Made by a program: the position numbers and the translations under genes. DNA of 36,247 nucleotides from a bacterium (GTDB lineage Bacteria > Patescibacteriota > Saccharimonadia > Saccharimonadales > UBA4665): the NCBI GenBank assembly GCA_021841155.1, contig JAKBVU010000004.1:1-36247 (forward strand). The letters are read 5' to 3'. Position 1 is the first letter of the stretch, and each line of letters starts with the position of its first letter. Shown here one piece after another: positions 7,889 through 15,450 of this stretch. The notes below the pieces were generated by a model. It was not told the origin of the DNA and did no database searches. It saw only the letters and a program-made list of their open reading frames with translations.

Positions 7889-7915
7889 TTTTGATTCTTT
7901 TGATTCTTTTGATTC
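7889..7915. repeat. Three tandem copies of a 9-bp direct repeat
   Basis: TTTTGATTC occurs three times with no gap (7889-7897, 7898-7906, 7907-7915) in the divergent promoter region between the CHAP hydrolase and the two-component system. OmpR-type response regulators commonly bind short direct repeats, so these could be operator half-sites. Slippage in an AT-rich spacer is the simple alternative. Confidence 0.6.
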
Positions 7916-7974
7916 TATAGTCTGATTATACAATTTAATCTAGAAAAATAAAGTCTAATTTTTCAGTAATTTTT

Positions 7975-8000
7975 AATACTAGAGTATTATGATAGTAAAA
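7975..8000 (+). promoter_or_regulatory. Palindrome and leaderless promoter of the two-component operon
   Basis: AATACT-AG-AGTATT is a perfect inverted repeat (7975-7988) that touches the putative -10 box TATGAT (7988-7993). Six bases separate TATGAT from the ATG at 8000. An operator overlapping the promoter is plausible. Confidence 0.45.
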
Positions 8001-8683
8001 TGCGTATACTGGTGATAGAAGATGAACCAAAAATTGCTCGAGCCATCAAACAAGGTTTAGAGCTAAAAGGTTACGTCGTTGACAGTGTTTATGATGGTGA
8101 TGATGGCTTAGCTTATGCCAAAGATTCAGTTTATGATTTAATTGTTCTAGATCGGATGTTGCCGGGCTCAAAAGATGGTGTTGAAATTTGCAAAATCTTA
8201 AGAGAAGAAAAAAACTCTGTACCAATTATTATGCTGACAGCTCGTGGTACCTTAGGAGATAAAGTTGAAGGCTTAAATGCCGGTGCCGACGATTATTTAG
8301 TCAAACCATTTGCTTTCGATGAATTAATTGCTCGCGTCAGAGCTCTTTTACGCCGACCGAAGCAAAATATTAATAATAAATTAGATGTTGGTCCACTATC
8401 TCTAGATAGTCTTAATTATACCGTTACCAGAGACAATAAAATCATTAACCTAACTCACAAAGAATTTATGTTATTAGAATATTTAATGCGTCACCCTAAA
8501 CAAGTTGTGACTAAAGAAATGATTATTGATCACGTCTGGAACGAAGAATCAGATATTTTGTTAAATACTGTCGAAGTTTATATTGGCTATCTTAGAAAGA
8601 AACTCGAAGATCAAGATCAATTTAAAAATTCCGAACCAATTATTAAAACAAAAAGAGGTTTTGGTTATATTCTTGATTGTTAA
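8000..8683 (+). CDS. OmpR/PhoB-family response regulator
   Basis: A 227-residue DNA-binding response regulator. The receiver domain (1-120) has the acidic pair Glu7-Asp8, the phospho-acceptor Asp51 in LIVLDRMLPG, the Thr of IIMLTARG and the Lys of DDYLVKPF. The C-terminal domain (about 128-227) is an OmpR winged helix with LTHKEFMLLEYLMRHP and a terminal TKRGFGYIL. It is followed at once by its sensor kinase. The promoter region holds a palindrome and three 9-bp direct repeats, so autoregulation and control of the divergent CHAP-cytochrome b operon are both possible. All key residues are present. Confidence 0.93.
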   Translation: MRILVIEDEPKIARAIKQGLELKGYVVDSVYDGDDGLAYAKDSVYDLIVLDRMLPGSKDGVEICKILREEKNSVPIIMLTARGTLGDKVEGLNAGADDYLVKPFAFDELIARVRALLRRPKQNINNKLDVGPLSLDSLNYTVTRDNKIINLTHKEFMLLEYLMRHPKQVVTKEMIIDHVWNEESDILLNTVEVYIGYLRKKLEDQDQFKNSEPIIKTKRGFGYILDC

Positions 8684-8688
8684 ATAAT

Positions 8689-9714
8689 ATGTTTAAATCA
8701 GCCTATACAAAATTAACTCTTTGGTACTTAGCTATCGTTATGACGATTAGTGTTATTTTTTCAGTCATTTTATATAACATAACTTCAACTCAATTAATGG
8801 GAGAGATTAAACGTGAAACAGCTAGAATTCACGCTCATTTTCCAATTATATATAGTGAGCCGGTTCTTCATCCTCATCATGATCTTTTAATTGGTGATCA
8901 TGTTATTATTATTCGCTTAATAGTTTTTAATTTAATTGTCCTGGCTGCAGCTGGATTTGCTAGTTACTTTTTAGCTCGAATTACCTTAAAGCCAATTGAA
9001 CTAAGTCACCAACAAGAAAAATTATTTACTGCTAATGTCAGTCATGAGCTAAGAACACCTTTAACTGCTCTAAAAATGGAAAGTGAAATTGCCTTATTAG
9101 ATCCAAAAAAAAATACCGAAACTTTGTCTGATACTATTAGTTCTAATCTAGAAGAAATTAATAAAATTGAAAACTTAATCAATAATATTCTTAAACTATC
9201 TAAACTAGAGTCATCAGAATCGCAAATAGATTTTAATTTAGCTGATTCTAAAAAAATAATCGAAACAGCCATCAAACAATTAGATCCAATTATTAAAAAC
9301 CGAGCTAATAAAATTAATTTTATACCCTCAAAAAATAAATTATTAATCTATGTTAATCAAGAATCAATTATTCAGCTAATAACCATTATCTTAGACAATG
9401 CTAACAAATATAGTCCCAAAAATTCAACCATTGATGTTAGTCATTATACCGAAAATCATCAAACTGTAATTGAAATAAAAGATCATGGTGAAGGCATGGA
9501 TAAAGAAACTTTGAAACATATTTTTGATAAATTCTACCGAGCCGATGATTCTAGAAATAAAACAACCGAAGGTTATGGTATTGGTTTATCAATCGCCAAA
9601 ATGATTGCTGATATTAATCAAGCAAATATTGTTATATCAAGTCAAATTCACCAAGGTACGACGGTTAAAATTTACTTTAAACAATTTAAAGATAAGTTAC
9701 TCAAAACTACTTAA
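8689..9714 (+). CDS. Sensor histidine kinase with short His-rich sensor loop
   Basis: A membrane sensor kinase of 341 residues from the ATG at 8689; a TTG at 8677, overlapping the regulator gene, would add four residues. Two helices (about 10-32 and 75-97) flank an extracytoplasmic loop of only about 40 residues that holds His48, His50, His61, His63, His64 and His71. The phospho-acceptor is His119 in NVSHELRTPLTAL. The ATPase domain has ILDNANKYSPKNS (N box), DHGEGM (G1), FDKFYRADDSR (F box) and GYGIGLSIA (G2). There is no PAS and no obvious full HAMP domain. The His-rich loop suggests sensing of a metal such as copper or zinc, or of pH (inference). Its 3' end overlaps the convergent cyoE by eight bases. 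Confidence 0.9.
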   Translation: MFKSAYTKLTLWYLAIVMTISVIFSVILYNITSTQLMGEIKRETARIHAHFPIIYSEPVLHPHHDLLIGDHVIIIRLIVFNLIVLAAAGFASYFLARITLKPIELSHQQEKLFTANVSHELRTPLTALKMESEIALLDPKKNTETLSDTISSNLEEINKIENLINNILKLSKLESSESQIDFNLADSKKIIETAIKQLDPIIKNRANKINFIPSKNKLLIYVNQESIIQLITIILDNANKYSPKNSTIDVSHYTENHQTVIEIKDHGEGMDKETLKHIFDKFYRADDSRNKTTEGYGIGLSIAKMIADINQANIVISSQIHQGTTVKIYFKQFKDKLLKTT

Positions 9715-10567
9715 TTAAAAAATTGAATATTAACAAAAATATAAAAATAAGATTAACCACTAAAGAACTAATAAAAATCTTTTGAGCCCATAATTTAATT
9801 TTCACTTTGTTGAATAATCTCAGGCCATAAATTAACCAACCAAACGTCACAATACCAAATATAAGACCAAAAAATTTTAACTGACTAGACAAGAAAACAA
9901 AAAATAAACTGACAACAACCAATAAAACTTGATTAATTATAATCTGATTTTTAGTTTTGTTTAGACCTTTAACAACCGACCAAACTGGTAAATTAGCTTG
10001 CTTATAATCATCATAGCGATAGATACTAATGGCATAAAAATGAGCTAGTTGCCAGACTATCATAATTAATACTAGAAACAATAAAACTAACGACAGTTGG
10101 TTATTCTTAGCTAAATAACCAGCCGCCAATGAAGCAGCACCCGGAATAGTCCCGATTAACGTTCCGTAAATTGAATGCCGTTTAAAATAACCATAAATAA
10201 TAACGTAAAAAATAAACGACACCAAACCAAGTAAGAAAACAGTTAAATTAGTCAAAATTAATAATATACTAAGAGAAATAATCAGTAAAATTACAGCAAA
10301 AATAATCGCGTTTTTAGCCGTAATTAATCCAGTTACTAATTGGCGCTGAGCCGTTCTTTCCATTTTCTGATCAATATTAATATCAAGATAATTATTAAAG
10401 ACACAGGCGCTAGCAATCAAAAGACCAGTACCTAAAATTAAACCAACCAGATGAATCAACTGAAGATGTAAATTTGCCGCTACCATATAGCCAGCCAAAG
10501 CCGTTAAAGTGTTAGCATAGATAATGCCCGGTTTGGTTAACTGATAATAATTCTTAAAACTTTCAAT
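9707..10567 (-). CDS. cyoE: Protoheme IX farnesyltransferase (heme o synthase), apparent ATT start
   Basis: A UbiA-family prenyltransferase that converts heme b to heme o for the bo3-type oxidase; polytopic. CVFNNYLDINIDQKMERT is the first Asp-rich motif and YRYDDYKQANLPVW the second; KRHSIYGTLIGTIPGAA is typical of heme o synthases. No ATG, GTG or TTG is in frame before 10498, which would remove the conserved N-terminus. Reading upstream gives ESFKNYYQLTKPGIIYANTL, which aligns with the start of E. coli CyoE (MMFKQYLQVTKPGII). The only fitting start is ATT at 10567, which shares the last A of the cyoD stop and has GGAGGT five bases upstream (ATA at 10570 is the alternative). From ATT the protein is 286 residues, usual for the family. 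It ends with TAG inside the convergent kinase gene. Confidence 0.88.
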   Translation of the reverse strand: MESFKNYYQLTKPGIIYANTLTALAGYMVAANLHLQLIHLVGLILGTGLLIASACVFNNYLDINIDQKMERTAQRQLVTGLITAKNAIIFAVILLIISLSILLILTNLTVFLLGLVSFIFYVIIYGYFKRHSIYGTLIGTIPGAASLAAGYLAKNNQLSLVLLFLVLIMIVWQLAHFYAISIYRYDDYKQANLPVWSVVKGLNKTKNQIIINQVLLVVVSLFFVFLSSQLKFFGLIFGIVTFGWLIYGLRLFNKVKIKLWAQKIFISSLVVNLIFIFLLIFNFLIK

Positions 10568-10944
10568 TATATACCTCCATTACCTTGCTGAACCATATAC
10601 TCTTCCATTTGCTTAATGGTCATATTGTGATTTAAGTTAGACATAATCCATAAAGATCCAATCACTAGAATTAGAATTATCAACAACATAATAGAGAAGA
10701 CCAATAGACGATATCGAGGTCGTGATTCCTTACCAAGATGTAAGAAAAATAATAATTGAATAGCGAACTGAATAATAGCGGCTAGGCTAATTACAACAAT
10801 AATTGTATTTTTAGTGAAGGCATGTTTAATGGTTATAAAATAGGCTGACAAAGTAAAAAATAATGACAATATAAAACCAATTAAATAAGTCTTAAAATTA
10901 GCTTCTAGCTTATTGTGCTGATTATATGATTTCATTTGACTCAT
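10567..10944 (-). CDS. cyoD: Cytochrome o ubiquinol oxidase subunit IV
   Basis: A 125-residue membrane protein with three helices (about 18-40, 46-70, 82-103). FKTYLIGFILSLFFTLSAYF, then IQFAIQLLFFLHLG and GSLWIMSNLNHNM, match CyoD closely (E. coli has GSIWIMWNLNYNM). The subunit helps assemble the bo3-type quinol oxidase and stabilise its CuB site. Its start overlaps the end of cyoC by four bases (ATGA). Its last codons, GGA GGT, also serve as the ribosome site for cyoE. The C-terminus, QMEEYMVQQGNGGI, extends about 15 residues beyond the E. coli end. Confidence 0.9.
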   Translation of the reverse strand: MSQMKSYNQHNKLEANFKTYLIGFILSLFFTLSAYFITIKHAFTKNTIIVVISLAAIIQFAIQLLFFLHLGKESRPRYRLLVFSIMLLIILILVIGSLWIMSNLNHNMTIKQMEEYMVQQGNGGI

Positions 10945-11576
10945 AAACCAAGTACTCCATAAAGATAAACAATTGTAAAGATAAAGATCCAGACTATGTC
11001 TAAGAAGTGCCAGAACATACTCATTAGAGTTAATCGTCTAGTATTAGATTCAGATAAACCAGATTTTAAAACTTTAAAAAACATAATAGCCATCCAAATT
11101 AGACCGACCGTAATGTGTAAACCGTGAGTGCCAACCAATACAAAGAAAGCCGACAGAAAACCACTTCGTCGCCAACTATCACCAATTGCAATTAAATGAC
11201 TAAATTCATTCATCTCAATTGTCAAAAAAACTGCGCCCAACAAAAAGCTAATTACTAAATAAAACAAAACTTTATTGCGATGACCTTTCTTCATTGATAG
11301 TATTGCTAACCCCATCGTGAAAGAAGAAGTTAATAAAGCTAAAGTTTCAATCAAAACATTGTTAAGATTAAAAATTTGTTGACCAGATGGTCCACCAAAA
11401 GTATTAGCCTCCAAAACAGCATAAACCGCAAACAGACTAGCAAATAAAACTAGATCGGTCATTAAGTAAACAAAGAAACCAAAACTAGCTGTTTCGAAGA
11501 ACTTAGGAGCTTCTTTTTTATATAAACGATTCAGTAATTTTTTATCACTGATTGTCTTAATTTCTAATTCATTCAT
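10941..11576 (-). CDS. cyoC: Cytochrome o ubiquinol oxidase subunit III
   Basis: A 211-residue heme-copper oxidase subunit III with five predicted helices. FGFFVYLMTDLVLFASLFAV, then MNEFSHLIAIGDSWRRSGFL and LVGTHGLHITVGLIWM, match CyoC, including the usual Glu and His of subunit III. The subunit supports proton uptake and turnover stability and has no redox centre. The gene starts directly after the cyoB stop with no spacer and overlaps cyoD by four bases, so the cyo genes are tightly coupled. Nothing is missing compared with the family. Confidence 0.92.
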   Translation of the reverse strand: MNELEIKTISDKKLLNRLYKKEAPKFFETASFGFFVYLMTDLVLFASLFAVYAVLEANTFGGPSGQQIFNLNNVLIETLALLTSSFTMGLAILSMKKGHRNKVLFYLVISFLLGAVFLTIEMNEFSHLIAIGDSWRRSGFLSAFFVLVGTHGLHITVGLIWMAIMFFKVLKSGLSESNTRRLTLMSMFWHFLDIVWIFIFTIVYLYGVLGL

Positions 11577-13565
11577 TTAAACTACATTTCCTGTTTTTAA
11601 TGATTTTTCATGAGTTAAGATATCTTCCGCTCTAACAACTTCATAAGGTTTCTCATCGTTTAGTCTAACCATTAAAATAACCACAAAAGCAATTAAACTG
11701 ACTATGACTAACCACCAAATATGCCAAATCATAGCAAAACCAAAAACTAAAGCACACATACCCAAAATAAAACTAACTGGTGCTCGTTTGGGTAAAATAA
11801 TATCAACGACATCATCATCTGAAACTAAAGCTTGATGATTCTGTTTGGCAACCCAAAAAGCATCTCGATCATGAATGACGGGAATAGCCTTAAAATTATA
11901 GTACGGTGCCGGCGAGGGAACTGACCATTCAATTGTTCGACCATTCCAAGGATCACCCGTTTTATCTTTATATTCTTGTCGACGAAGATAACTAACAATT
12001 TGTTGCCAAATACCCGTAGCCACACCGCCAGCAATAATAACAGCTCCAATGCCAGCTACCACGAATAAGGGTTGCCAACCAAGATTGGCAGCATAATGAT
12101 TAATCCGACGAGTAGCTCCTAAAAAACCCAAAATATAAAGCGGGAAGAAAGCTAAAATAAAACCAACAACCCATAAATAAAAAGTTCTAACGCCTAATTT
12201 TTCATCTAAACGATAACCAAAAATTTTAGGGAACCAATAGGTAAAACCAGCAAAATAACCAAATAAAACGCCACTAACAATCATAGTATGAAAGTGAGCC
12301 ACTAAAAACAAACTATTATGAAGTTGAAAATCAGCTGCCGGGATAGCCATAATAACACCAGCTACTCCTCCAATGGTAAATAAAATTACAAAACCAAAAA
12401 ACCAATAAAGTGCTGAGTTGAAGTGAATCTTACCTTTATACATTGTAAACAACCAATTAAAGATTTTAACACCAGTCGGAATCGCAATAATCATAGTCAT
12501 AATACCAAAGAAACCATTGACGTCAGCCCCAGCACCCATAGTGAAAAAATGATGAACCCAAACCGAAAATGATAAAACTGTAATCGCCGCTAAAGCCCAA
12601 ACCATCGTCCTATAACCAAATAATTTTTTGCGAGAAAAAGTTGCCACGATTTCAGAAAAAACGCCAAAAGCCGGCAAAATCAAAATATAGACTTCTGGGT
12701 GTCCCCAAGCCCAAATTAAATTAACATACATCATCATGTTACCACCACCACCAGCTGTAAAGAAGTGTGTTCCTAGAGTTCGATCCAAGAACAAAAGTGA
12801 AATCGTAACAGTTAAAATCGGAAAGGCAAAAATGACTAAAAACATAGCGCACAAAACACTCCAGCTAAATAGTGGCATTTTCATTAAAGTCATACCCGGC
12901 GCACGATTTTTAATAATCGTCGTCAGAAAGTTAATGCCTGACATTAAACTGCCAATTCCAGCAATCTCTAAAGTCCAAATCCAATAATCAATACCAACTG
13001 AAGGTGAATATTTTAATTCAGATAATGGCGGATAGGCTAACCAACCAGCAGCTGAAAAGCTGCCAATTCCAAGTGATAAATTAATTAAAATAGCTCCGGC
13101 AGCAAATAACCAAAAACTAGTTAAATTCAAAAATGGAAAAGCTACATCTCTGGTTCCAATTTGCAGTGGAACAACCAAGTTAATAATGCCAAACATCAGA
13201 CCCATAGCAGCAAAAAAAATCATAATCGTGCCGTGAGCCGAAAATACTTGTTGAAAAGTTGATGACGATAAAACTCCGTGAGAAGCACCGACAGCCGTGG
13301 CTTGTTGAGCCCGCATCATTAAAGCATCGACGCCACCACGTATCAACATCAATATCGATAAAATCACATACATGACGCCAATTTTTTTGTGATCAGTATT
13401 GGTGAGCCATTCGCGCCACAAATAACCCCATTTCTTAAAATAAGTCAATAAAGCTGCCACTAAAATACCACCTGCTACAATAGTAACAAAAGCACCCAAG
13501 GTAACAATATCTTTTGGAAAAACATGCCAACTTAATTTACCTAATAAAACAGATGCAATAACCAT
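11577..13565 (-). CDS. cyoB: Cytochrome o ubiquinol oxidase subunit I
   Basis: Catalytic subunit of a bo3-type quinol:O2 oxidoreductase and proton pump; 662 residues from the ATG at 13565 (GAGG five bases upstream; a GTG three bases earlier is possible). Low-spin heme ligands are His111 in SAHGTIMIFF and a His in LVAHFHTM, which also carries the high-spin heme His. CuB ligands are in WGHPEVYILILP, with the cross-linked Tyr and the D-channel Glu, and in VHHFFTMGAG. The D-channel entry is in LQIGTRDVAFPFL. The quinol-site residues Arg76, Asp80 and Gln106 match E. coli Arg71, Asp75 and Gln101, but E. coli His98 is Thr103 here in an ungapped alignment. The start codon overlaps the cyoA stop (TGATG). 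Confidence 0.96.
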   Translation of the reverse strand: MVIASVLLGKLSWHVFPKDIVTLGAFVTIVAGGILVAALLTYFKKWGYLWREWLTNTDHKKIGVMYVILSILMLIRGGVDALMMRAQQATAVGASHGVLSSSTFQQVFSAHGTIMIFFAAMGLMFGIINLVVPLQIGTRDVAFPFLNLTSFWLFAAGAILINLSLGIGSFSAAGWLAYPPLSELKYSPSVGIDYWIWTLEIAGIGSLMSGINFLTTIIKNRAPGMTLMKMPLFSWSVLCAMFLVIFAFPILTVTISLLFLDRTLGTHFFTAGGGGNMMMYVNLIWAWGHPEVYILILPAFGVFSEIVATFSRKKLFGYRTMVWALAAITVLSFSVWVHHFFTMGAGADVNGFFGIMTMIIAIPTGVKIFNWLFTMYKGKIHFNSALYWFFGFVILFTIGGVAGVIMAIPAADFQLHNSLFLVAHFHTMIVSGVLFGYFAGFTYWFPKIFGYRLDEKLGVRTFYLWVVGFILAFFPLYILGFLGATRRINHYAANLGWQPLFVVAGIGAVIIAGGVATGIWQQIVSYLRRQEYKDKTGDPWNGRTIEWSVPSPAPYYNFKAIPVIHDRDAFWVAKQNHQALVSDDDVVDIILPKRAPVSFILGMCALVFGFAMIWHIWWLVIVSLIAFVVILMVRLNDEKPYEVVRAEDILTHEKSLKTGNVV

Positions 13566-14524
13566 CACATCCTCATTCCTGATTTAATTGAATTATTCGA
13601 ACTATTTTTATTAATTATAGTCGGATGACTAGCCGTCATATAGCTCATAATTAATTGATCATAAATTGCTGGGTTAACTTTAGAAAAAGACTGAACTTTA
13701 GAGTTAAGTGAAGGCTTAGCGAGCTTTAAAAAACTAGCATAATTTAAGGTTTGATGAGAGTGACTAATGTTTTTCATAATTGTTTGAAAAGCTTGGCTTG
13801 ATCTAACGGCAGCCACGAAAGACATATTAGCAAAACCAACGCCACTAATATTAGCCGATAAACCTCGATAATTTCCATCAGAAGTGGCCATAATATGAAG
13901 TTGAGTACTCATGCCAGGCATAGCATAAATTTGACCAGACAATTGAGGAATCCAAAATGAATTCATCGGCGCATCAGAAGTTAAATGAAAAGCAATTGGC
14001 GTATTGATCGGTAAGGGAAGATAGTTAATCGTAGCGACCTTATAAGCCGGATAGATAAATAACCAACGCCACTGCAAAGAAATGACATCAACTCGAATTG
14101 GTTGAACTTTTGAATCGATTGGTTTAAATGGATTTAAGCTATGGGAAGTATTCCAAGTAATTACACCCAAAATGGCAATCAAAACAGCTGGGAAAAACCA
14201 CCAACTAAACTCTAATAAATTATTTTTGTCCCAATCTGGCTTATAATCAACTTTTTTAGGATTATTTTCTCGATATTTGTAAGCGAAAATAATTAACAAA
14301 CTAAAAACTGGTATAACCACAATTAAAGATAGCAGTAACGCTAAATAAATTAAATTACGTTCTTGTAAGGCAATCGTACCTTTTGGATTTAAAACTTCAA
14401 AATTTAAAGTAGATAAATACCAGACTATTCCACCTAGAATAACCAAACCAACAATTATTATAGTAAATATTTTGTTTCTTTTTTTCTTCAATGTTAGCTC
14501 ACTTTTATATTTATAATATAACAA
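13565..14524 (-). CDS. cyoA: Cytochrome o ubiquinol oxidase subunit II
   Basis: Subunit II of the bo3-type oxidase: an N-terminal helix (about 18-38), two further helices (about 58-82 and 104-125) and a periplasmic cupredoxin-like domain. LNPKGTIALQERNLIYLAL, then SLQWRWLFIYP, APMNSFWIPQLSGQIYAMPG and MQ-type core residues match CyoA. The CuA ligands of cytochrome c oxidases are absent, as expected for a quinol oxidase. The lipobox cysteine of E. coli CyoA has no counterpart before LNPKG, so the subunit is probably held by its helix only. The start is TTG at 14524, or possibly the TTG at 14491 behind AGTGAG. It follows the membrane protein gene by six bases. Confidence 0.92.
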   Translation of the reverse strand: MLYYKYKSELTLKKKRNKIFTIIIVGLVILGGIVWYLSTLNFEVLNPKGTIALQERNLIYLALLLSLIVVIPVFSLLIIFAYKYRENNPKKVDYKPDWDKNNLLEFSWWFFPAVLIAILGVITWNTSHSLNPFKPIDSKVQPIRVDVISLQWRWLFIYPAYKVATINYLPLPINTPIAFHLTSDAPMNSFWIPQLSGQIYAMPGMSTQLHIMATSDGNYRGLSANISGVGFANMSFVAAVRSSQAFQTIMKNISHSHQTLNYASFLKLAKPSLNSKVQSFSKVNPAIYDQLIMSYMTASHPTIINKNSSNNSIKSGMRM

Positions 14525-14530
14525 AAATGC

Positions 14531-15448
14531 TTAAGTTAAAAGTTTTTCTAAACGACTATAATAAGTATGAATTTTTTCAACTGGACTATAATAAATAGCT
14601 CCTAAAATTAAAATCATTGTCGGAGCTGTATTAGGATCAGTCATAAGACCACTAAAATACATTCCAGCCATTTGACCAATTAACCAGATCAAACTTAATA
14701 AAGCTAAGGATACTACGAAACCAATATTAAAAATAACTCTATTATTCACAAAGACAATCATGGCTATAATAATATCTAAAAACACTAATTCAAATAATGA
14801 ACTGGGCCCTAAATAAACTATTAAGTGATGAAATAAATGATCGACATTACTAAGCCACAAAGGTAATTTAAACTGATTCATCAGATAGACATTTTTTAAA
14901 CCCTGATAACCACCAAAAGAAGGTAACATTAAACCTACAGCTGAAAAAATCCAAAATAAAAACCATATTAATTTTAAATAAAAACCAAAATAATTAGTCT
15001 GATCCATTGATTTTTTTAAACAAATAATTAAAATAACTGATAAAATCACATAAATTAGAGCATTACCAGGAAAACCACTAAAGACGTTAAAATTACCACT
15101 AAAAATATTAGCCATATTTTCACCAAAAATCCAAACAAATATACCCCACAATAGAGACATGTAAAGGCCAATTATCCGAGTCGAACGAAAGATAATTAAA
15201 CCACCAATTAAAATTTGAGTTAAGCCGATCATTGAACCAAACAAAAGCGGATTTAATAAAAAAATCCGACTTAACTGATCGGTTAAATTAGTTAAAAAAC
15301 CAGGATAAGCGGAAAAATTAGGCTGAACAACAGCCTCAATAAATTGTTTAGTCAGTAGTCTTGACTGAAATTGACAAAGTCCATCAAAAATCCAAAAAAA
15401 AGCTAAACCATATAAGCTTAACTTAAATGATTTAGTTAAATAGTTCAT
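14531..15448 (-). CDS. Polytopic membrane protein of unknown function in the cyo operon
   Basis: A 305-residue integral membrane protein with about eight hydrophobic helices. It resembles, by motif memory, an uncharacterised actinobacterial membrane protein family: an N-terminal WIFDGLCQFQSRLL, a mid-protein WIFGENMANIFSGN with FSGFPGNALIYVIL, and a C-terminal GLMTDPNTAPTMIL. DHLFHHLIVYLGP adds several histidines near a membrane surface. It lies between the FAD-linked dehydrogenase and cyoA with gaps of two and six bases, so it is co-transcribed with the oxidase. Oxidase assembly, copper or heme handling, or quinone binding are possible roles, all inferred from position only. Confidence 0.6.
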   Translation of the reverse strand: MNYLTKSFKLSLYGLAFFWIFDGLCQFQSRLLTKQFIEAVVQPNFSAYPGFLTNLTDQLSRIFLLNPLLFGSMIGLTQILIGGLIIFRSTRIIGLYMSLLWGIFVWIFGENMANIFSGNFNVFSGFPGNALIYVILSVILIICLKKSMDQTNYFGFYLKLIWFLFWIFSAVGLMLPSFGGYQGLKNVYLMNQFKLPLWLSNVDHLFHHLIVYLGPSSLFELVFLDIIIAMIVFVNNRVIFNIGFVVSLALLSLIWLIGQMAGMYFSGLMTDPNTAPTMILILGAIYYSPVEKIHTYYSRLEKLLT

Positions 15449-15450
15449 TA

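Noticed and set aside
7889-7915. CRISPR-like array
   Set aside because: The repeat unit is only 9 bp, there are no spacers and no cas genes.
11825-12987. Open frames lying over cyoB in other frames
   Set aside because: They are shadows of the strongly conserved cyoB frame and show no family motif or ribosome site.
13565-14524. Cytochrome c oxidase subunit II
   Set aside because: The CuA-binding cysteines and histidines are absent; the sequence follows CyoA.
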